Positions 48,050-61,209 are shown, counted from the stretch's first letter. The stretch: 64,000 bases of DNA from Gordius sp. MW1 (GCA_964036665.1 OZ038532.1:11612537-11676536); one strand, 5' to 3'. Program-made: numbers and translations. Notes: a model not told the origin generated them from the sequence alone.

Positions 48050-51000
48050 ATACGTTAATCGTTCATTATACTGACTGACTACACATGACTTTTATCATTA
48101 TAGGCCTAAGCGAGATCGGGATAAAAATTAGTTAAAATTTTTTGATGACTATGACATTTGTTGAAAGAAAATTACCAAATTTAACTAGGGGTAAATAAAC
48201 AGTTTAAAATGGTATTTTAATACCAAAAGCTTACCTAATAATAAAAGTGATAAGCCTGGGATGATATTAAAGCATGGGAGAGATGAGGTTAACTGAAATT
48301 GATAGTCGCTCTAGCTAGAGTAATAGAATAGGTCGGTGGTAAAACTGACAATTATTAAATTGAAAACAATAAAAAAATTTAAAATCTTACCTGCTTAGAA
48401 AAGTTTATGATTAAAGAACTAGCTATTAAATAAAGGGTTTAAAAACCAACTTCCTGAAAATATTGAAACATGCTATACTGTTTTAAGTCATTATATGGGA
48501 AACTTCTAGAAGGACTTTAACGATATAATACAATAAGAAATATAAAATGTAATATTTCAAAAAAATTGTTCTTACTAATGCCATAGCAATTATTGGCCAT
48601 CTTTAACGCTCACTTAGATCGATTTTAATAATTTTATTCTAATTTCCTACTCAGGTTAAAGCTCCTTTTTAAAGACTATAGAACGTTATTTTAAACAGAT
48701 AATAAATATTATTTCGGGTCATTCGCAAACAAATTTATCGATTGATAATATAAATTTAGTTTTAAATTTTGTATAACGATAAATATTGATTAAACATTCA
48801 CAGTCACTACAAAAGGTAAATTTGTTTGAAAAATTTCGAGGGTGAGTGCTTGCTAGACCCGAGTCCGCGGTCTCGTGACTTAGTCGGACGTACTAGTTTG
48901 CCTTTTGAGGCTCAAACATTAAACCATATCTTAAAAATTATTATGGTTATAAACTTCATAAACAAGTCTGAATATATGGTTTGGGGTGTAAAAGTATGGA
49001 GGTAGGGAATTAAAAAATATTAAATAAACTCCTTAATTTTTTAATAGGTCGGCATTTCTGTTCAAATTCGTAAATATTGTTATACACATTGTACACTGAA
49101 CTATCGAGCCTTAGTGTGCAAAATGGCACTTATATAAATATTATAATTTAATAGAGAATTAGTATTCAGTCAAATGAAAAAATAACTATATGTTTTAATT
49201 ATAAATAAAGTAATTAATGTGATTTTTATTTATTAAACTAAAATATAGATTTGCAAATTATTGACGTTTGAAAAGCGCCAAAATCGCTATTTTTAGCAAC
49301 TTTGACAGCAAATATTTCAAAAATTTGACGACGTCTAGAGATAAAATTACATATATATTTGTGCTCACCGTAAAAAACTTCACCAGAATCTGCCATTGTT
49401 GACCAATGATTATTTAAACGGCGACTAGCCAGGATTTTCTCAAGGGGTAAAATTTGCAAAAAATTTTAATATAATAAAGATAAGAGGGGAGAAAAATCCG
49501 GGCGGGCTGTGCCGAGTCATTGTCGCTAAATATATTTTCTGGTGTCCCCGGGCGAGCACCGATTCCAGCAATTTGGGCCTAATAAGAATTTTTATATAGT
49601 GAATTTTTTTTATTTTTTTATTTTTTTTTAAACGATAGTAGTTTATTTCCAAATAATTAAGTATGTTGTATGCTAAAATATAATAAATTAATGAGCTGGC
49701 ATCGAGCCATGGATTGAGATTGTATTAGATTTTTCAATTTCCATGGTGATTTTTCGCTTGATGTAGAAAAATTCTTTGGGATCGTGTGCGATAGTGAATT
49801 ATTCTGTGTATTTTTTGTTTTATTTGATTGTACAAAATTTATAACCTAATCGTGTTTCTTATTATCTTAAAAAAGACAACCATTAAATCTATATAACAAA
49901 ATTACTGCTAAAATTTTTAGATATTATTCTTTCCGCCAGGGCATTTCGGGCAACGTTCGGACTCTTGGAAGGGTTTAAGCGGGTCCAGGCGGATTTTAAA
50001 CAAATTTTTTAAACAAATCTGACTTCTAAAAAGATATGAAATCTGTGATAATAGAAAACGTCATAAAAAACCATAAGTTTTTTCTCTTGCCTGGCGATTT
50101 TTTATCTAGACTTTAACCAGTGGTTGGAACATTTACTATCAATTTTTAATAATGCCAATCCATCTTTCTATGGACTTACTATTTAATAGGTCTGCAATCT
50201 CCTGACTATATAATATTTAGTTTAGTGGTGCATGTGGTTATGGGAAGAGAAAAAGGTAAGGTTGTATTAGGCAGTGGCTTTGATAACATTTTGTAAGCCC
50301 CTTAGGGTGTTTGGGGCCACCGGTCTTTTATTTGAGATAAAGCCATATACCATTTAACCCTTCAGTTGATATCTGTACTGTAACCATTTATATCACTTCA
50401 ATAAAATCAAGCCAATTTCCCGAGTTTCTAGCACTATAATTGACTGATCTTGCTAAAACAAAATCTCAAGTTAGTTAGAACTTGTTATTTATCGAAAACG
50501 TTTCATTAACTTGTATAATGAAGGAATTAAGTGATAATTTAAATAAACCGCAATGGATTTATTTAAAATTAGAAAATTTTGCCTCTTGGCAATATTAGGT
50601 TTATATCTAACATCTAAATCATAAATTAATTTCGCAAATAAAAAAATTTGTTCGTCAACACTGTTTCTTATAAATTTTATTTGAGTAACATTGTACCTGC
50701 TAGCCGAATCGCTTGTTGAATGTCAAAATTCTTGTTCTGCAATTGTTTGCATTGTAATGGATCAATTACGATATAGTTATTAAGATATGGAAGGGATATC
50801 AAGTAAGATTGTCGAATGGAATACCCCTTTAATTTATAAATTTGCTACTTACTAGGTGTAGCAAAGTCAGGAAATCTTGTGGGGAAGATGTTCAACCAGG
50901 GTTTTTGGGTAAGTGAAAAAGTGAGCTCGATAATAGGAAATTACTGATTATTATTAGCTTTTTTGTCGAAAATTTAATTCAAAAAGAAAAATTATATATA

Positions 51001-53070
51001 GATTTTTAAAGTATTTAGTGTCTTAGTCCTTTATGCAACTATAAATACTTTTAATACATTTGATAATTTATTTACTAATCTTAAAAAAATTGCTCAGGGG
51101 GGGACGGGGATTTTATCGTCCTTGCCCCCTTAGCTACGCCAATGTTACACGATTATTTTGACATTTTATAAATTCTTATTTTTCAAATTATTCAAAAGGT
51201 ATAAGTTTTAATCACTATTTTGTATTTTAATTTTATAAGCTTTGATTTCTGATGAATTTATAGGTAACATGTTGTCTTGTGATGAAACGTCGTGTTGTTT
51301 TTTTAGATATTAGATCGCAAGCTTTTGACACTTGAAATCAAATCTCGTCCGAAAATTTTATTTTAACTTTCTTCAAAAATACTAAATGTTTTCGTTTTTA
51401 GTGATATCATAAAAGTATATTTCTTTTTATCATCTTTTATAAAAGTTACATGGTCATCTTTTAACAAATCTTCGTCATTAATATATATTGTGTAAAGTAT
51501 AAATTTATATTCTATGAATGTCTTGTCTTGACATTTAGGGGATAAACAAAATAGAAAAGTTAAATAAAGCCCGGGATTACATGAGCACGAACTATTAAAG
51601 GTCAAATGACGGCTCGGGTAAATAAGGCAGAAAATATTTTACAGAATGTTATAAAAAAAAACAATTAATTTGTGAGAGTTGTGAATTTTTATGGCGATAA
51701 AATGACTTATTATTTCAGGATTTTTTAATCAAAAATTTAAAAGGTCATTTGACAATGCCTGGTAGGATTAGTGTCGATTAACCATTTGAGATGATTAAAT
51801 AAGTTCCCATTAAAATTCGGGTTCTGGGAGTCAGCCTTACTCTTTATCCTTAGGGGCCTCGGAATGGGGCATTTTGGTTTGGCTTATTTAAGTAGACTGA
51901 ATTTTTTATTGATGATGAATTTCAAAATATTCTATAAATTGAGACAGATATCGAGATAAAAAATGAAATAGATAGTTAGGTTAGGAACTAAGCATGAACA
52001 GAAACTTCGGATGGTTTTAATTGATAGGAAAGGTATATTTGCCATAAAGTTTTAGGACTTTTGTATTTTAATTAATATATCTTTATTTCTGACATCGATA
52101 CAATCTAAGCTATTATTCTAAACTAATTTTGATAAAAACCTTAATTAAGGGTTGAGGTAGAAATGCATTTTTAGCCACATAAATATATAGTAGCCTTTCA
52201 AAGTAAAGTTTAGGTGGAGAGATAATTTGGCATAGCTAGCGGTCATTTAACCAACCCCAAATAAATCGATTTTCCAATATTTACACAACTTTATTGTGTT
52301 CTTTTTAAACGGTCAATTCTAAATTTCATTTCTAGCCTAACATCCATTTTTATTTGCCTACCACAATTAGAATATTCACATTCGATAATATAATGTGAGT
52401 TTAAATGAATATATTTTCATTATATTTTAACACTTATCTTTTTCTTTATAACCTTTTAACAGCTTATTTATAATTGTGAATCGTTAAAAAGTTTAATTTA
52501 TAAACTTTTATCTTTATTCGGTTTGATTCTATTTACTAGCTACTTTTCCAAACACGTGGAAATTAATATTAATGAGTATGGATAAAATATAAAATGGATA
52601 ATTTAGAACATGATAAACATATTCGATTCTTTTGTTGAAAGCTAATAGTAATTTCGTCTAAAAAGTTATATAGCAACTCTTAATTTAAAACACATCATTT
52701 CAAAATGTACTTATCCAAAATATATTTTTAAGAAATAAAAGGAATTTGGCCTTCTTTAAGTGCTATGTGCAACATGAAGATTATGTTTAATCCTTAAAAT
52801 TATGTGAAAACTCGGAAGGCTAGTGTCGATTTAGTTAAGTAAACGAGAGGCCATGTCAATCGAAATTGACAATTTAATTGTTTATTGCCAAAGGAACGTA
52901 AACAATTACTGTCTCCTCCACACCCATCAGCATTATATTTCAGGTTAAAATTGAGAGCTTTGAATTTCAAATTCAATGGGGACCAAAATAAAGCCAAGAA
53001 ATCGACCAAAACCTGATTACTAATCCGCTCATAAATTTCCCTAAAATATCGTATCATATTAAAGCCCCAA
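48050..53070. other. Large gap without secure genes
   Basis: No splice-consistent gene was found. Two minus-strand open frames look slightly protein-like: 49238-49459 (MADSGEVFYGEHKYICNF region) and 51363-51605 (KCQDKTFIEYKFI and KDDHVTFIKDDKKKYTFM). Neither matches a family I know. Repeat traces include a GGCGACTAGCCAGGATTTTC end at 49421, CGGGTCGGG-like islands at 49490-49560 and 49935-49995, and an inverted end CCCCCTTAGCTACGCCAATG at 51125-51144. Confidence 0.45.
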
Positions 53071-55174
53071 ATGATTGCTAATTTAAAAAATAGCCTTCGC
53101 AAAAAGTGGATATTACTTAAGGATAAAAAACACCGGTACCTCATTTGGGGGATATTTTTCGCCTTCATATTCTTGTTAGTTTTTTATCACGTTCCCGAAA
53201 GCAATTATCCAAATTTTAGAAACACGAATTTATTCAGAAAAAATAATTCCGTATTCGAATTGATTCGTTATAATCGATTAAAAATATGGCATAGATTGAA
53301 TCCTGCTTTAGTAAATTACACTTCTGTGACCGATGTATTAGTTACGTTGCCCCGAAATAATAGGTCCAATATCACAAATAAAACATATCCTCAACAAAAT
53401 GCAATTAAATTCTTGTCGTTCCTACTGAAGAATATTCCATTGGATAAGTATATTAATAGAATATGCCACATTCAGAAAAAACTACATTTGTCTCTTGAAT
53501 TTGCGCATTATATCTTTGATAGCCTTATACATAGCAGATTATTTTACCGTAATTACATCGATTCCGTTGCAATTTGTTATTTAGCATCTGAATTCCCCGT
53601 GATAAATTTGGAACATTTCAACTATCTCATTGATTTATCGGTATGTACGTGTAATAAAAATGATTTGTTATTCCAATCAGCTGGTAGAAAGCATATGTGC
53701 GAGGATTACAAAATAAGTAGGCCGAAGAGAACGATTTTATTTACAAATTTTTCCACTACTACGAATAGGTCAACTCTTAACTTCACTCCTCTAATCAAAA
53801 AAATGGTGAAATTAGTTCTGCTAATACATTCAGCTCCCGGAAATTCCGAAAATAGAATGGCCATTAGAAAGACCTGGGGCGCAATAAAGTATCTCAAAAT
53901 TAGGTCTTCTCAGACTTTCAATTATACTAAGACTTATAAAAATGACTACCATAAAAATGTTTTGGACATAATTTTAAAAAATAACGGCAGCAATGTTTAT
54001 TCAATGATCGGACTAGAAATACAATTAGTGTTTCTATTAGCCCGTATTAAAAGTTCAAATGCGAATCAATTTCAAAGGCCATCGTCTCCTAGCCCATTGG
54101 ATATACACGGAAAGCCATTTAATCAAAGCCAATCAAGTAGTAACATTTAAAAATCATGAATAATATTATATAGATTTTGATTATAGCATATACGATAGGA
54201 AAACCGAGAGCGAGGAACAAAGTCAGAAAATAATCGAGGAAGAATCCGATGCACATGGCGATATCGTTCAAGGGAATTTCGTGGATTCTTACAAAAATCT
54301 GACCTACAAGATGATTATGGGCTTCAAATGGGTGACTAGTCAATTGAATTACGCCGATTACATATTAAAACTCGACGACGATATATTTGTCGACATTTTT
54401 CAAGTGTATTCGATCATCGATACCGTTTATAATGTGCGAAATTTCTACGTGACAAATAGAGGCCCCGAAACAAGCGTATCAACCCCAAAATTAGTAGAAA
54501 TGTTTGATGAAGTTACAAAAAAAGCTGACACCAAACTACCATTCATCATACCACAAAGGGACGTCTCCTGGGTCTCAAAGCTAATGCAAGAATACCAAAG
54601 AAGAAATCAAACCAATAAAAACAATAAAAATGTCAGTTACGATTCAGCGAAACAAGATTTAATGTGCGACTTGCTGAATAATTTTACAGGCGAAGACCGT
54701 TCATCATTACCTAGAGACATTGGATACGGCTGGGTCGATGACGTCATCCTTTGCAATGTGTGGATAGGTATGCCAATTCTGAGAGATCGCTCCTCTAAAT
54801 GGTACGTTAGTGAAGGGGAATTTAAAGGCCAATTTTTTCCGCCTTATTGTTCGGGTTGGGCTATACTCCTAACTTCGCAAGCCGCTTACAAATTATTGCT
54901 CAACGCCCCAGCTTTGCCCTACTTTTGGATAGATGACGTGCACGTGACGGGATCACTGAGAATATACTCCAATTTCACCCTTAAAAATATCAACAACCGA
55001 TTTACCTTTGAAGAGAAGCACCTAACAAATTGGTTAAAAACTGCCGCCAAATCTAGGGACGATCAATTTCCCCCATTTACATTCGGTCCAACTTGGGGAG
55101 ACTCCACCTTAATGCTTGCATTATGGAAAAAAACATTAAAAGTATATAAGCAGTATTTTACCATCATTAAATAA
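53071..55174 (+). CDS. GT31 family glycosyltransferase (beta-1,3-galactosyltransferase-like), type II membrane protein
   Basis: Two exons, 53071-54136 and 54174-55174, are split by a 37-bp GT-AG intron and give 688 residues. A short basic cytoplasmic end and a membrane span at about 23-41 (YLIWGIFFAFIFLLVFYHV) predict a type II Golgi protein. GT31 motifs follow: VKLVLLIHSAPGN and AIRKTWG (about 246-270), VDSYKNLTYK (392-401), the metal-binding KLDDDIFVD (DDD at 423-425), FPPYCSGWAILL, and FWIDDVHVTG (about 607-616). Family members transfer galactose or N-acetyl hexosamines in beta-1,3 linkage onto glycoproteins or glycolipids. At 688 residues it is much longer than the usual 330-420; the extra length is a stem of about 200 residues before the catalytic part and an insert between DDD and PPYCSG. 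The precise acceptor is unknown. AATAAA lies just after the stop at 55176. Confidence 0.87.
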
Positions 55175-56743
55175 GAATAAAACACTCAGTATTATGATCA
55201 TCGTTTCAAAGCGCAAAATTTCGAAACTTTCAAAAGTTGTATATCCAATTTGTTTAGTTTTCACAAATTACGGTTGATTGATCATACATTTTAATATATT
55301 TTATATAAAAATATATTTATAATTGCGCATTTTATATAACATTAAAGAAATACAAACGAAGTTTGTAGCCCGTACTATTTAAATATAAACTAGTAACTAT
55401 GGTGCCATTAAAATCAACTAAATTATTCTATCATTTAAAAATCAAAAAAACTTAGTTTTCAATTTATTATAAAGCAGATTCTAAATTTTTTATATAAATG
55501 TGATAAAATTAATAGTATGTTCGTATGCGATTAAGTTAGATATTAAAATTTGAATCATATCGTGACCAATGGTTTACCAAAAGTAAGTTAAAAAATACTT
55601 ATTATGGCTCTACTTAATCAGTTATGAAATTTCTAAGTAGAATCAAAGGCTGTGTAAATGATAAAACAAAATTTATAATTGTTGCTTATTAGGCTATAAC
55701 AAAAGTTAAGTGGTAGCAATCTAAAAATTTAACAGTAAAGAAAAATTAATGTAACCTCTACTAGCCTTTAAAATACATTTACTAATCACTTTTGGTATTG
55801 TAATGCTTGTAAAAAAAGGATGTATCCCTTTTAAAATATTTACTATTAAGGCAATGTTGTTAATTTGAAAAAATCAGTTACAATGGACTTGACATCTATT
55901 TAATTAATAAGGTTTTTTTCGACAAAGAAGATTTTAATAAAAAAATGAAAAGAAGTTATTTCTGCTAGCCATTAAAATATGTTAATTTTATGATGAATAT
56001 TTTTTTATTACAAATCGTGAATAAATGGTAAATATAAGATTTTCTAATTTAAATTTTTGCCAATGAATTATAATACGTAAATGATTTAAGTATGCCATTT
56101 GAACACATATCCTTTTCCAAACTAATGGCTCGATCCATAAAGTGTCTGCATATTTTATAACGTTTGCATTCATTTATCGAAGAAAATATAAATATTCATT
56201 TCTAAATATGCAAAAAATTTGTCGGTTTGCTTAAAACTTTTAATAATTTCAAAGCGCTAGCTGCACATGAAGATCAAGAATAAAGTCAGTATTATAATTG
56301 TTATATTACTATAAAACAATTTGTTACAAAATAAATTTAGAACGAGAAACTATTTATCCGTTTCATAAATTTCTTAACACATATTTAGGTATTATAATTT
56401 CGATGCACAATTTTTGAAATCCACTCAATATAATGACTTTTTTAACCTCCTCAGAAGATTTTTTATGTCTTTTTTGCAAAGGAGAAACAGATTAACAAAA
56501 CCGTATCAAAAGCCTAAACTGTTTGTAAACTAAGGTTTTAAAAATTAAATTTCCCTCATAGTAGTTTTTAATGCAAAAGTGTGGACTTAATTGTATCCAA
56601 TCGAGAGTTTAAACTATCGCCTAAGCATCATTGTGCCTCATGTCACATATTTAGTTTCAACCCAATTTCATAAAAAAATTATTTTGAGATTGTATACAAA
56701 CCTCATATTACACGAAAACATTATAACTAATAAATGGGTTGAA
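55175..56743. other. Gene-free AT-rich stretch
   Basis: It holds the 3' untranslated region of the glycosyltransferase at its start. No other exon, RNA gene or bounded repeat is visible. The open frame at 55988-56173 (minus) lacks any motif. Confidence 0.5.
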
Positions 56744-56751
56744 CTATCAAG

Positions 56752-57210
56752 TAGTGTTGTAAAAACGGCTGGGTTTTGTTTAGTCGACCTTATTTAAGGG
56801 CTTGTCTTAATATCGAATTTTGCTAAGCAGCAAAAATCGTTGTACGGGTTATAACATAGCCGTGTCTTAACTTCTGATTGACAGCAGATTTACATTCCAG
56901 ACGCATAACATAACAGCGATTGATCTCAAGAGTTGAAATAAACAAAAAAACAGTTTTAACTATTAAAAAACAAAATATTAATAATTACAACCGAGTTTGA
57001 CCCATGAAATTGAATCGGATATTTGACAAAGATAAATTTGTGGCATTTGAATCGGAATCCGATATTAAGACAAGCCTTAAGTCAACTAAACATAAACAAA
57101 CCAAAAAATTTTTAGTCTGTTTTCTTAGTCTCATAAATAGACTCCTTTTGAGTTTAGTAGACTAAAACCAAAGGGCGACCAAACAAAACTAAACCGTTTT
57201 TACAACACTA
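56752..57210. mobile_element. hAT-type MITE, copy 3, carrying a nested MITE
   Basis: It starts TAGTGTTGTAAAAACGGCTG and ends AACCGTTTTTACAACACTA. It is flanked by a perfect 8-bp duplication CTATCAAG (56744-56751 and 57211-57218). It belongs to the same family as 4319-4502 and 16298-16479. Its extra length is due to a separate insertion at 56798-57076; without that it is about 180 bp. Confidence 0.9.
56798..57076. mobile_element. TTAA-flanked MITE nested in the hAT MITE
   Basis: The inverted ends are GGGCTTGTCTTAATATCG and CGATATTAAGACAAGCC. TTAA lies on both sides (56794-56797 and 57077-57080). In the sister copies the corresponding site is uninterrupted. TTAA duplication fits a piggyBac-type source, but its ends differ from those of the piggyBac at 60.8 kb, so a different family mobilised it. 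It has no coding capacity. Confidence 0.8.
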
Positions 57211-57218
57211 CTATCAAG

Positions 57219-58211
57219 TATTGGTTGCTCTTAATCTATACATTTGAAAAACGTTTTCGGGCCGTTGAATTCCTTAAGTAATAGGTAAATTTAATTGAAT
57301 CCCACATAATTGTTATGATCTATGAATAGGGCCCTACAGAGCAAGGCTCGGACAATAAAATTAAAATAAAAGGAGTTCGAGTTTGGATTTTATGATCCAA
57401 CCCCTACGCCGTACCTACCTAATCATTGAAAATTATTTTTTAAACCCATTATATTGAAATAAATATAACGATTGTATAACGAAGGCGCTTTATCCTATAT
57501 ACAATCATTTTTAACACTTTTTAACATATTTATAATTAAAAGTAATAAAAAAGATACTAACTTTTGTAAAATATTTATTAGATATTTTAACGGTATTCAA
57601 AAGAGATTTAAAATTACCAAAAAAAAATGCAGGGCTAGCTGAGGTTGGGCTAAAAATAAACTTAATTTTGGGAACCGGGTCGAACAAATTAACACCGAGC
57701 TAGGTCAGATGAAAGCGGGATAAGCAATTTAAGCGTAATTAATAATGACGTAGCTAATTAAATCATAAATAAGTTTTCAAAGTGTATTATTATAGACATA
57801 AAAAACAAATAAATTAATATAAATTTTAAGTAAATATTCGTGGTTGACTTTGTAAAAAGTATAATTTTTAATATAAAAAGGTTTCATAATATACTTGTTG
57901 ATTTCGCTTCAAAATTTCGGTTCGTTTTTCGTATATATATTTTTCCATAAAAAGAGAAACAAAATAAAAGATTCGTACCATGCTGATCATAAGTAATATA
58001 CATAAACCAGATGTTATGTGCAAGTTATAAATATCGTATACATAATTATAGAGTCAAATATATAAATAATAACGTGCGTAACAATTATATAATAACGATA
58101 AGGTCATTTTTGCTGTGACAGCGTTTAAAAATGGTTTGCAGGATTAATACAAAATTGAGCAATGGGTGCTTTATAAAAATTCATTAAAGTGGTGGTATTT
58201 GAATGTTGTAT
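57219..58211. other. Gene-free stretch with a repeat island
   Basis: A degenerate GGGTCGGG-type island lies at 57,340-57,440 and again at 57,650-57,720. Nothing else is recognisable. The last part presumably holds the 3' untranslated region of the minus-strand gene that stops at 58212. Confidence 0.5.
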
Positions 58212-60570
58212 TTAAAAAAGAGACGTGTCTTTAAATAGCGCTTTCATGAGTGGCGGCAAATCAGTTACACCTTTTTCTTCCTTTATTACATTGATCTCCT
58301 CGAGTAAATTTTGTAATTTATTGTACTCCTCACCAAAGTAGATGGGATTGTTTTTCAAGTCGAAAAATGAAAATGATTTGGATATGGTAGATGGCTGAGG
58401 TATGATTAAACCCGATTTGTAGAATAAAAATAAAAATGTAATGTTGATTTAAGAAAAATTAATGTCTAATCATGAATATAGTTGCCTTTAATAACTTTTT
58501 AATGTAGTGATCAAATGAGAGGAATCTTTAAAAATTCATTAAGTGGGAACTTTAAACAATTCAATTAATACTTTAATAATATCTTTAAAAAGAAAAAAAT
58601 CATAAGACAAACACAATTCAAGAACTACACTAGAAAGCCTTTAGTAAAATTTAAGGACTTTGCAAAAAATTGCCAATTAATATTCCGTTCCTGCCAGTCA
58701 ATGAATTGGACCTACTTTGCAAGTCTATGATCCTAATCTCATTAACATTTATAACAAAACTACAAACTCACTCACCCTTAATGGAAGGTGAGATGCGGTG
58801 GAAAATGACTTGATCCTATTACAAGCGGCTGGATTCTTGTATTTTTCCTGTTTATTTTGCGAAACAAGCTGCTCAACATCGGTACGATTGTGTTGCTGCT
58901 GTCTCCCATTTTTGCTCGTGTAATTCAACTTGGTCCTTCCCTCCCGGATATCATTGGAACCGAGACCATTTTGTGAGCCAAGGTTTTTGTCGTATTTACG
59001 AGATGAATTTTCCGTATTGGCTGAGTTCTCATGGTTCCGCCGCTGTAACTCTATGGCTTCGGAGTAGCTAGGTGGCGGTTTATTGGGCTTAAGGCCCTCG
59101 ATGTGGTGGATAGCCGTATTAGGATTGGGTAAAGATTCGGATTGAACTTTTGTATTAACGACTTTAGAACTTATAGAGGAGTATGTGTTGAAAATTGGGC
59201 TAACATTTTTGCTAGCAGGTACCTTGGGAAGGGCTGGATCATTTTCGAAAGGGTGGTGATAATTAGAGGCATTTCGATTGACTACCATAGTCAGCATAAT
59301 ATCCTCGTCGTTGGCGCTATTTGCGGGCTGACTACTTTCCTCACTCACAATAACTTTGTCAACACGATCATCTGCAATGAAATACAAGTGAGAATATAAA
59401 TGAGGTATCTAATGGCGATCCTACAAAATTAATATAGACCTACATGGATAGCCGGATGTGCTTAATTTAATTTTAAAGTATCGAATGTTAGATAGATGGT
59501 CAATTAAATTTAAATTTTTAGTTGAACCATTATTTCCTTTTTTACTTGGAGTTGGTTAAATTAACTATTTTAATGAACTTCTGATTAACATTATTGGGTA
59601 ATTCATGACAATAGACAAATCTTTGGTCGGACCGGTATGATTATTAATAATTTCAATATAAATCAATCTTATGGCTAGAGTCCTGCACAGGCGGTCAAAG
59701 GCCCAAACATGAATAAATAAAATATTGGGGTTTGGGTCGGGCCGTATCTGGTAGGCAAGTCCAAAAAGCAAGCCCTAGCCAATAAACCATTTAAAATTTT
59801 ATAACATTTATCCAACCTTTTTTTATAAAAAATAGAATGTGTGCACAGGGATCATAAATTAGCTTTTAAAAACCTAGCCCCTCCCCTTACAAATTATCAT
59901 TTTTTAAAATCGTAATTCTCAACTTTTCTAAAAAACATTTCTAAACAAGTAAATTGAAACCTTTAAGATTCTTTTAAGAAAACATATTTAATGTTATCCG
60001 TTATAAAGTTTCTAAATTTAACGTTCAATTTATACATGAATTTATATGAATTGCAGAAAAAATTTACTCATCATAATTATCAAAAGCAAATAATTCCGCT
60101 ATATTTCAATGGGGGAAAATAAATTTCATACGTGAACTATGCTTAAAAATTGCGGTTTAAAATAAATATCGCCTTAACACGAGCCAAAACAAAAGAAGAT
60201 TTTGGTCTCTGACAAAATAAGAATTATAACATCGGCTCGGGCGGACGAGAAATAATTTAGCTGTGAATCCATTTTTCGGGCACTTTTTACCAAACTTCGA
60301 AAGTGTGACTCTAAAACTATCACTCTATATTTGTCAAAATCATTAATCATCTAACATCTCGTAAAAATATTATAAATTATTTAAAGACCATAAATTTAAA
60401 GGTTTTTTGATATTTGCTTTACGCTTTACTTAGGTTTGGCAACGATTTATATATGGCGTTTAAGGTGGCAGAGCAGGTGGTAGTCTTTGAATCATTTAGA
60501 CATGTATTTTCAAGATTTTCCAACGTTTCTTGATCTTTTATCTTGTTCAAATATGAGTATTTGTTTTTAT
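58212..60570 (-). CDS. 3' exons of an unrecognised gene with a PPPSY motif
   Basis: Three minus-strand exons join with closed phases: 60430-60570, 58776-59371 and 58212-58394, about 306 residues to the stop. Upstream exons are missing; they must lie beyond the piggyBac at 60.8-63.7 kb or outside the window. The sequence is polar and low in hydrophobic segments, without a membrane span. PPPSYSEAIELQ in the middle exon is a PPxY-type motif of the kind bound by WW domains such as those of Nedd4-family ligases. A C-terminal segment FGEEYNKLQNLLEEINVIKE looks helical. The first exon has two close cysteines (TCLNDSKTTTC). I do not recognise the family. A cytoplasmic tail or adaptor is possible but unproven. 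Confidence 0.68.
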
Positions 60571-60834
60571 CTGAATACACAAACAACAAAAATTAATTTA
60601 GCGTCATTTAAAGCTGATCAAATTTGACATAGTATTCAACGCCCTTTACGATGATGTTTTTATAAAATAGGTAATTTTAAATATAATTTAATACTTTGTT
60701 TAATCATTAATTCAAAATTTATTAATGATATATTGACTATTGTTTTTTTTGACTCTCTGTATCTTATCGTCTCACTAGCTTAAACGTATTTAGTTTCAAA
60801 CTGTGTCCGAGCCAGGAGAATAAAAGATCGTTAA

Positions 60835-61150
60835 CCCGACAGGTACCACTAACGGTTCGGCCGAACCAATTTCAATGAAATTTTTTTGGGGCATCTCGAT
60901 ATGCTCTTATTAGATAAACAAAAAAAAAATTTCGGAAAAATAGCTTACTTTTGGAAATAAAGGGGTGTCACCTAAAAGTTACACTGGTAGACACAAATAT
61001 AGGGAAATTTAACCGGATAGCTACCACTAAGGGTTCGGCTGAACCAATTTTTATGAAATTTTTTTTCGGGGCACCTCGATATGTTCTTATTAGATAAACA
61101 AAAAATCTTTCTGGAAAAATAACTTACTTCCGGAAATAAAGGTGTGTTAA
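60835..61150. repeat. Tandem duplication of the piggyBac left end
   Basis: 60831-60965 and 61009-61145 are diverged direct copies offset by 178 bp. Both start TTAACC, contain TACCACTAA then GGTTCGGC(C/T)GAACCAATTT, and run through ATTAGATAAACAAAAAA. The outer copy ends with TCACCTAAAAGTTACACTGG, which also occurs at the element's far end (63647-63666), so the outer 174 bp looks like a miniature derivative with both end types placed beside the full element. Confidence 0.75.
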
Positions 61151-61209
61151 CGAGAGATATATAAGCATAATTGTAAATATTATTATATAACGAAATATGC
61201 GCAAAACAT

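Noticed and set aside
52800-53168. Minus-strand 122-residue open frame overlapping the glycosyltransferase start
   Set aside because: It overlaps the true start exon in antisense, has no motif, and its frame continues only by chance.
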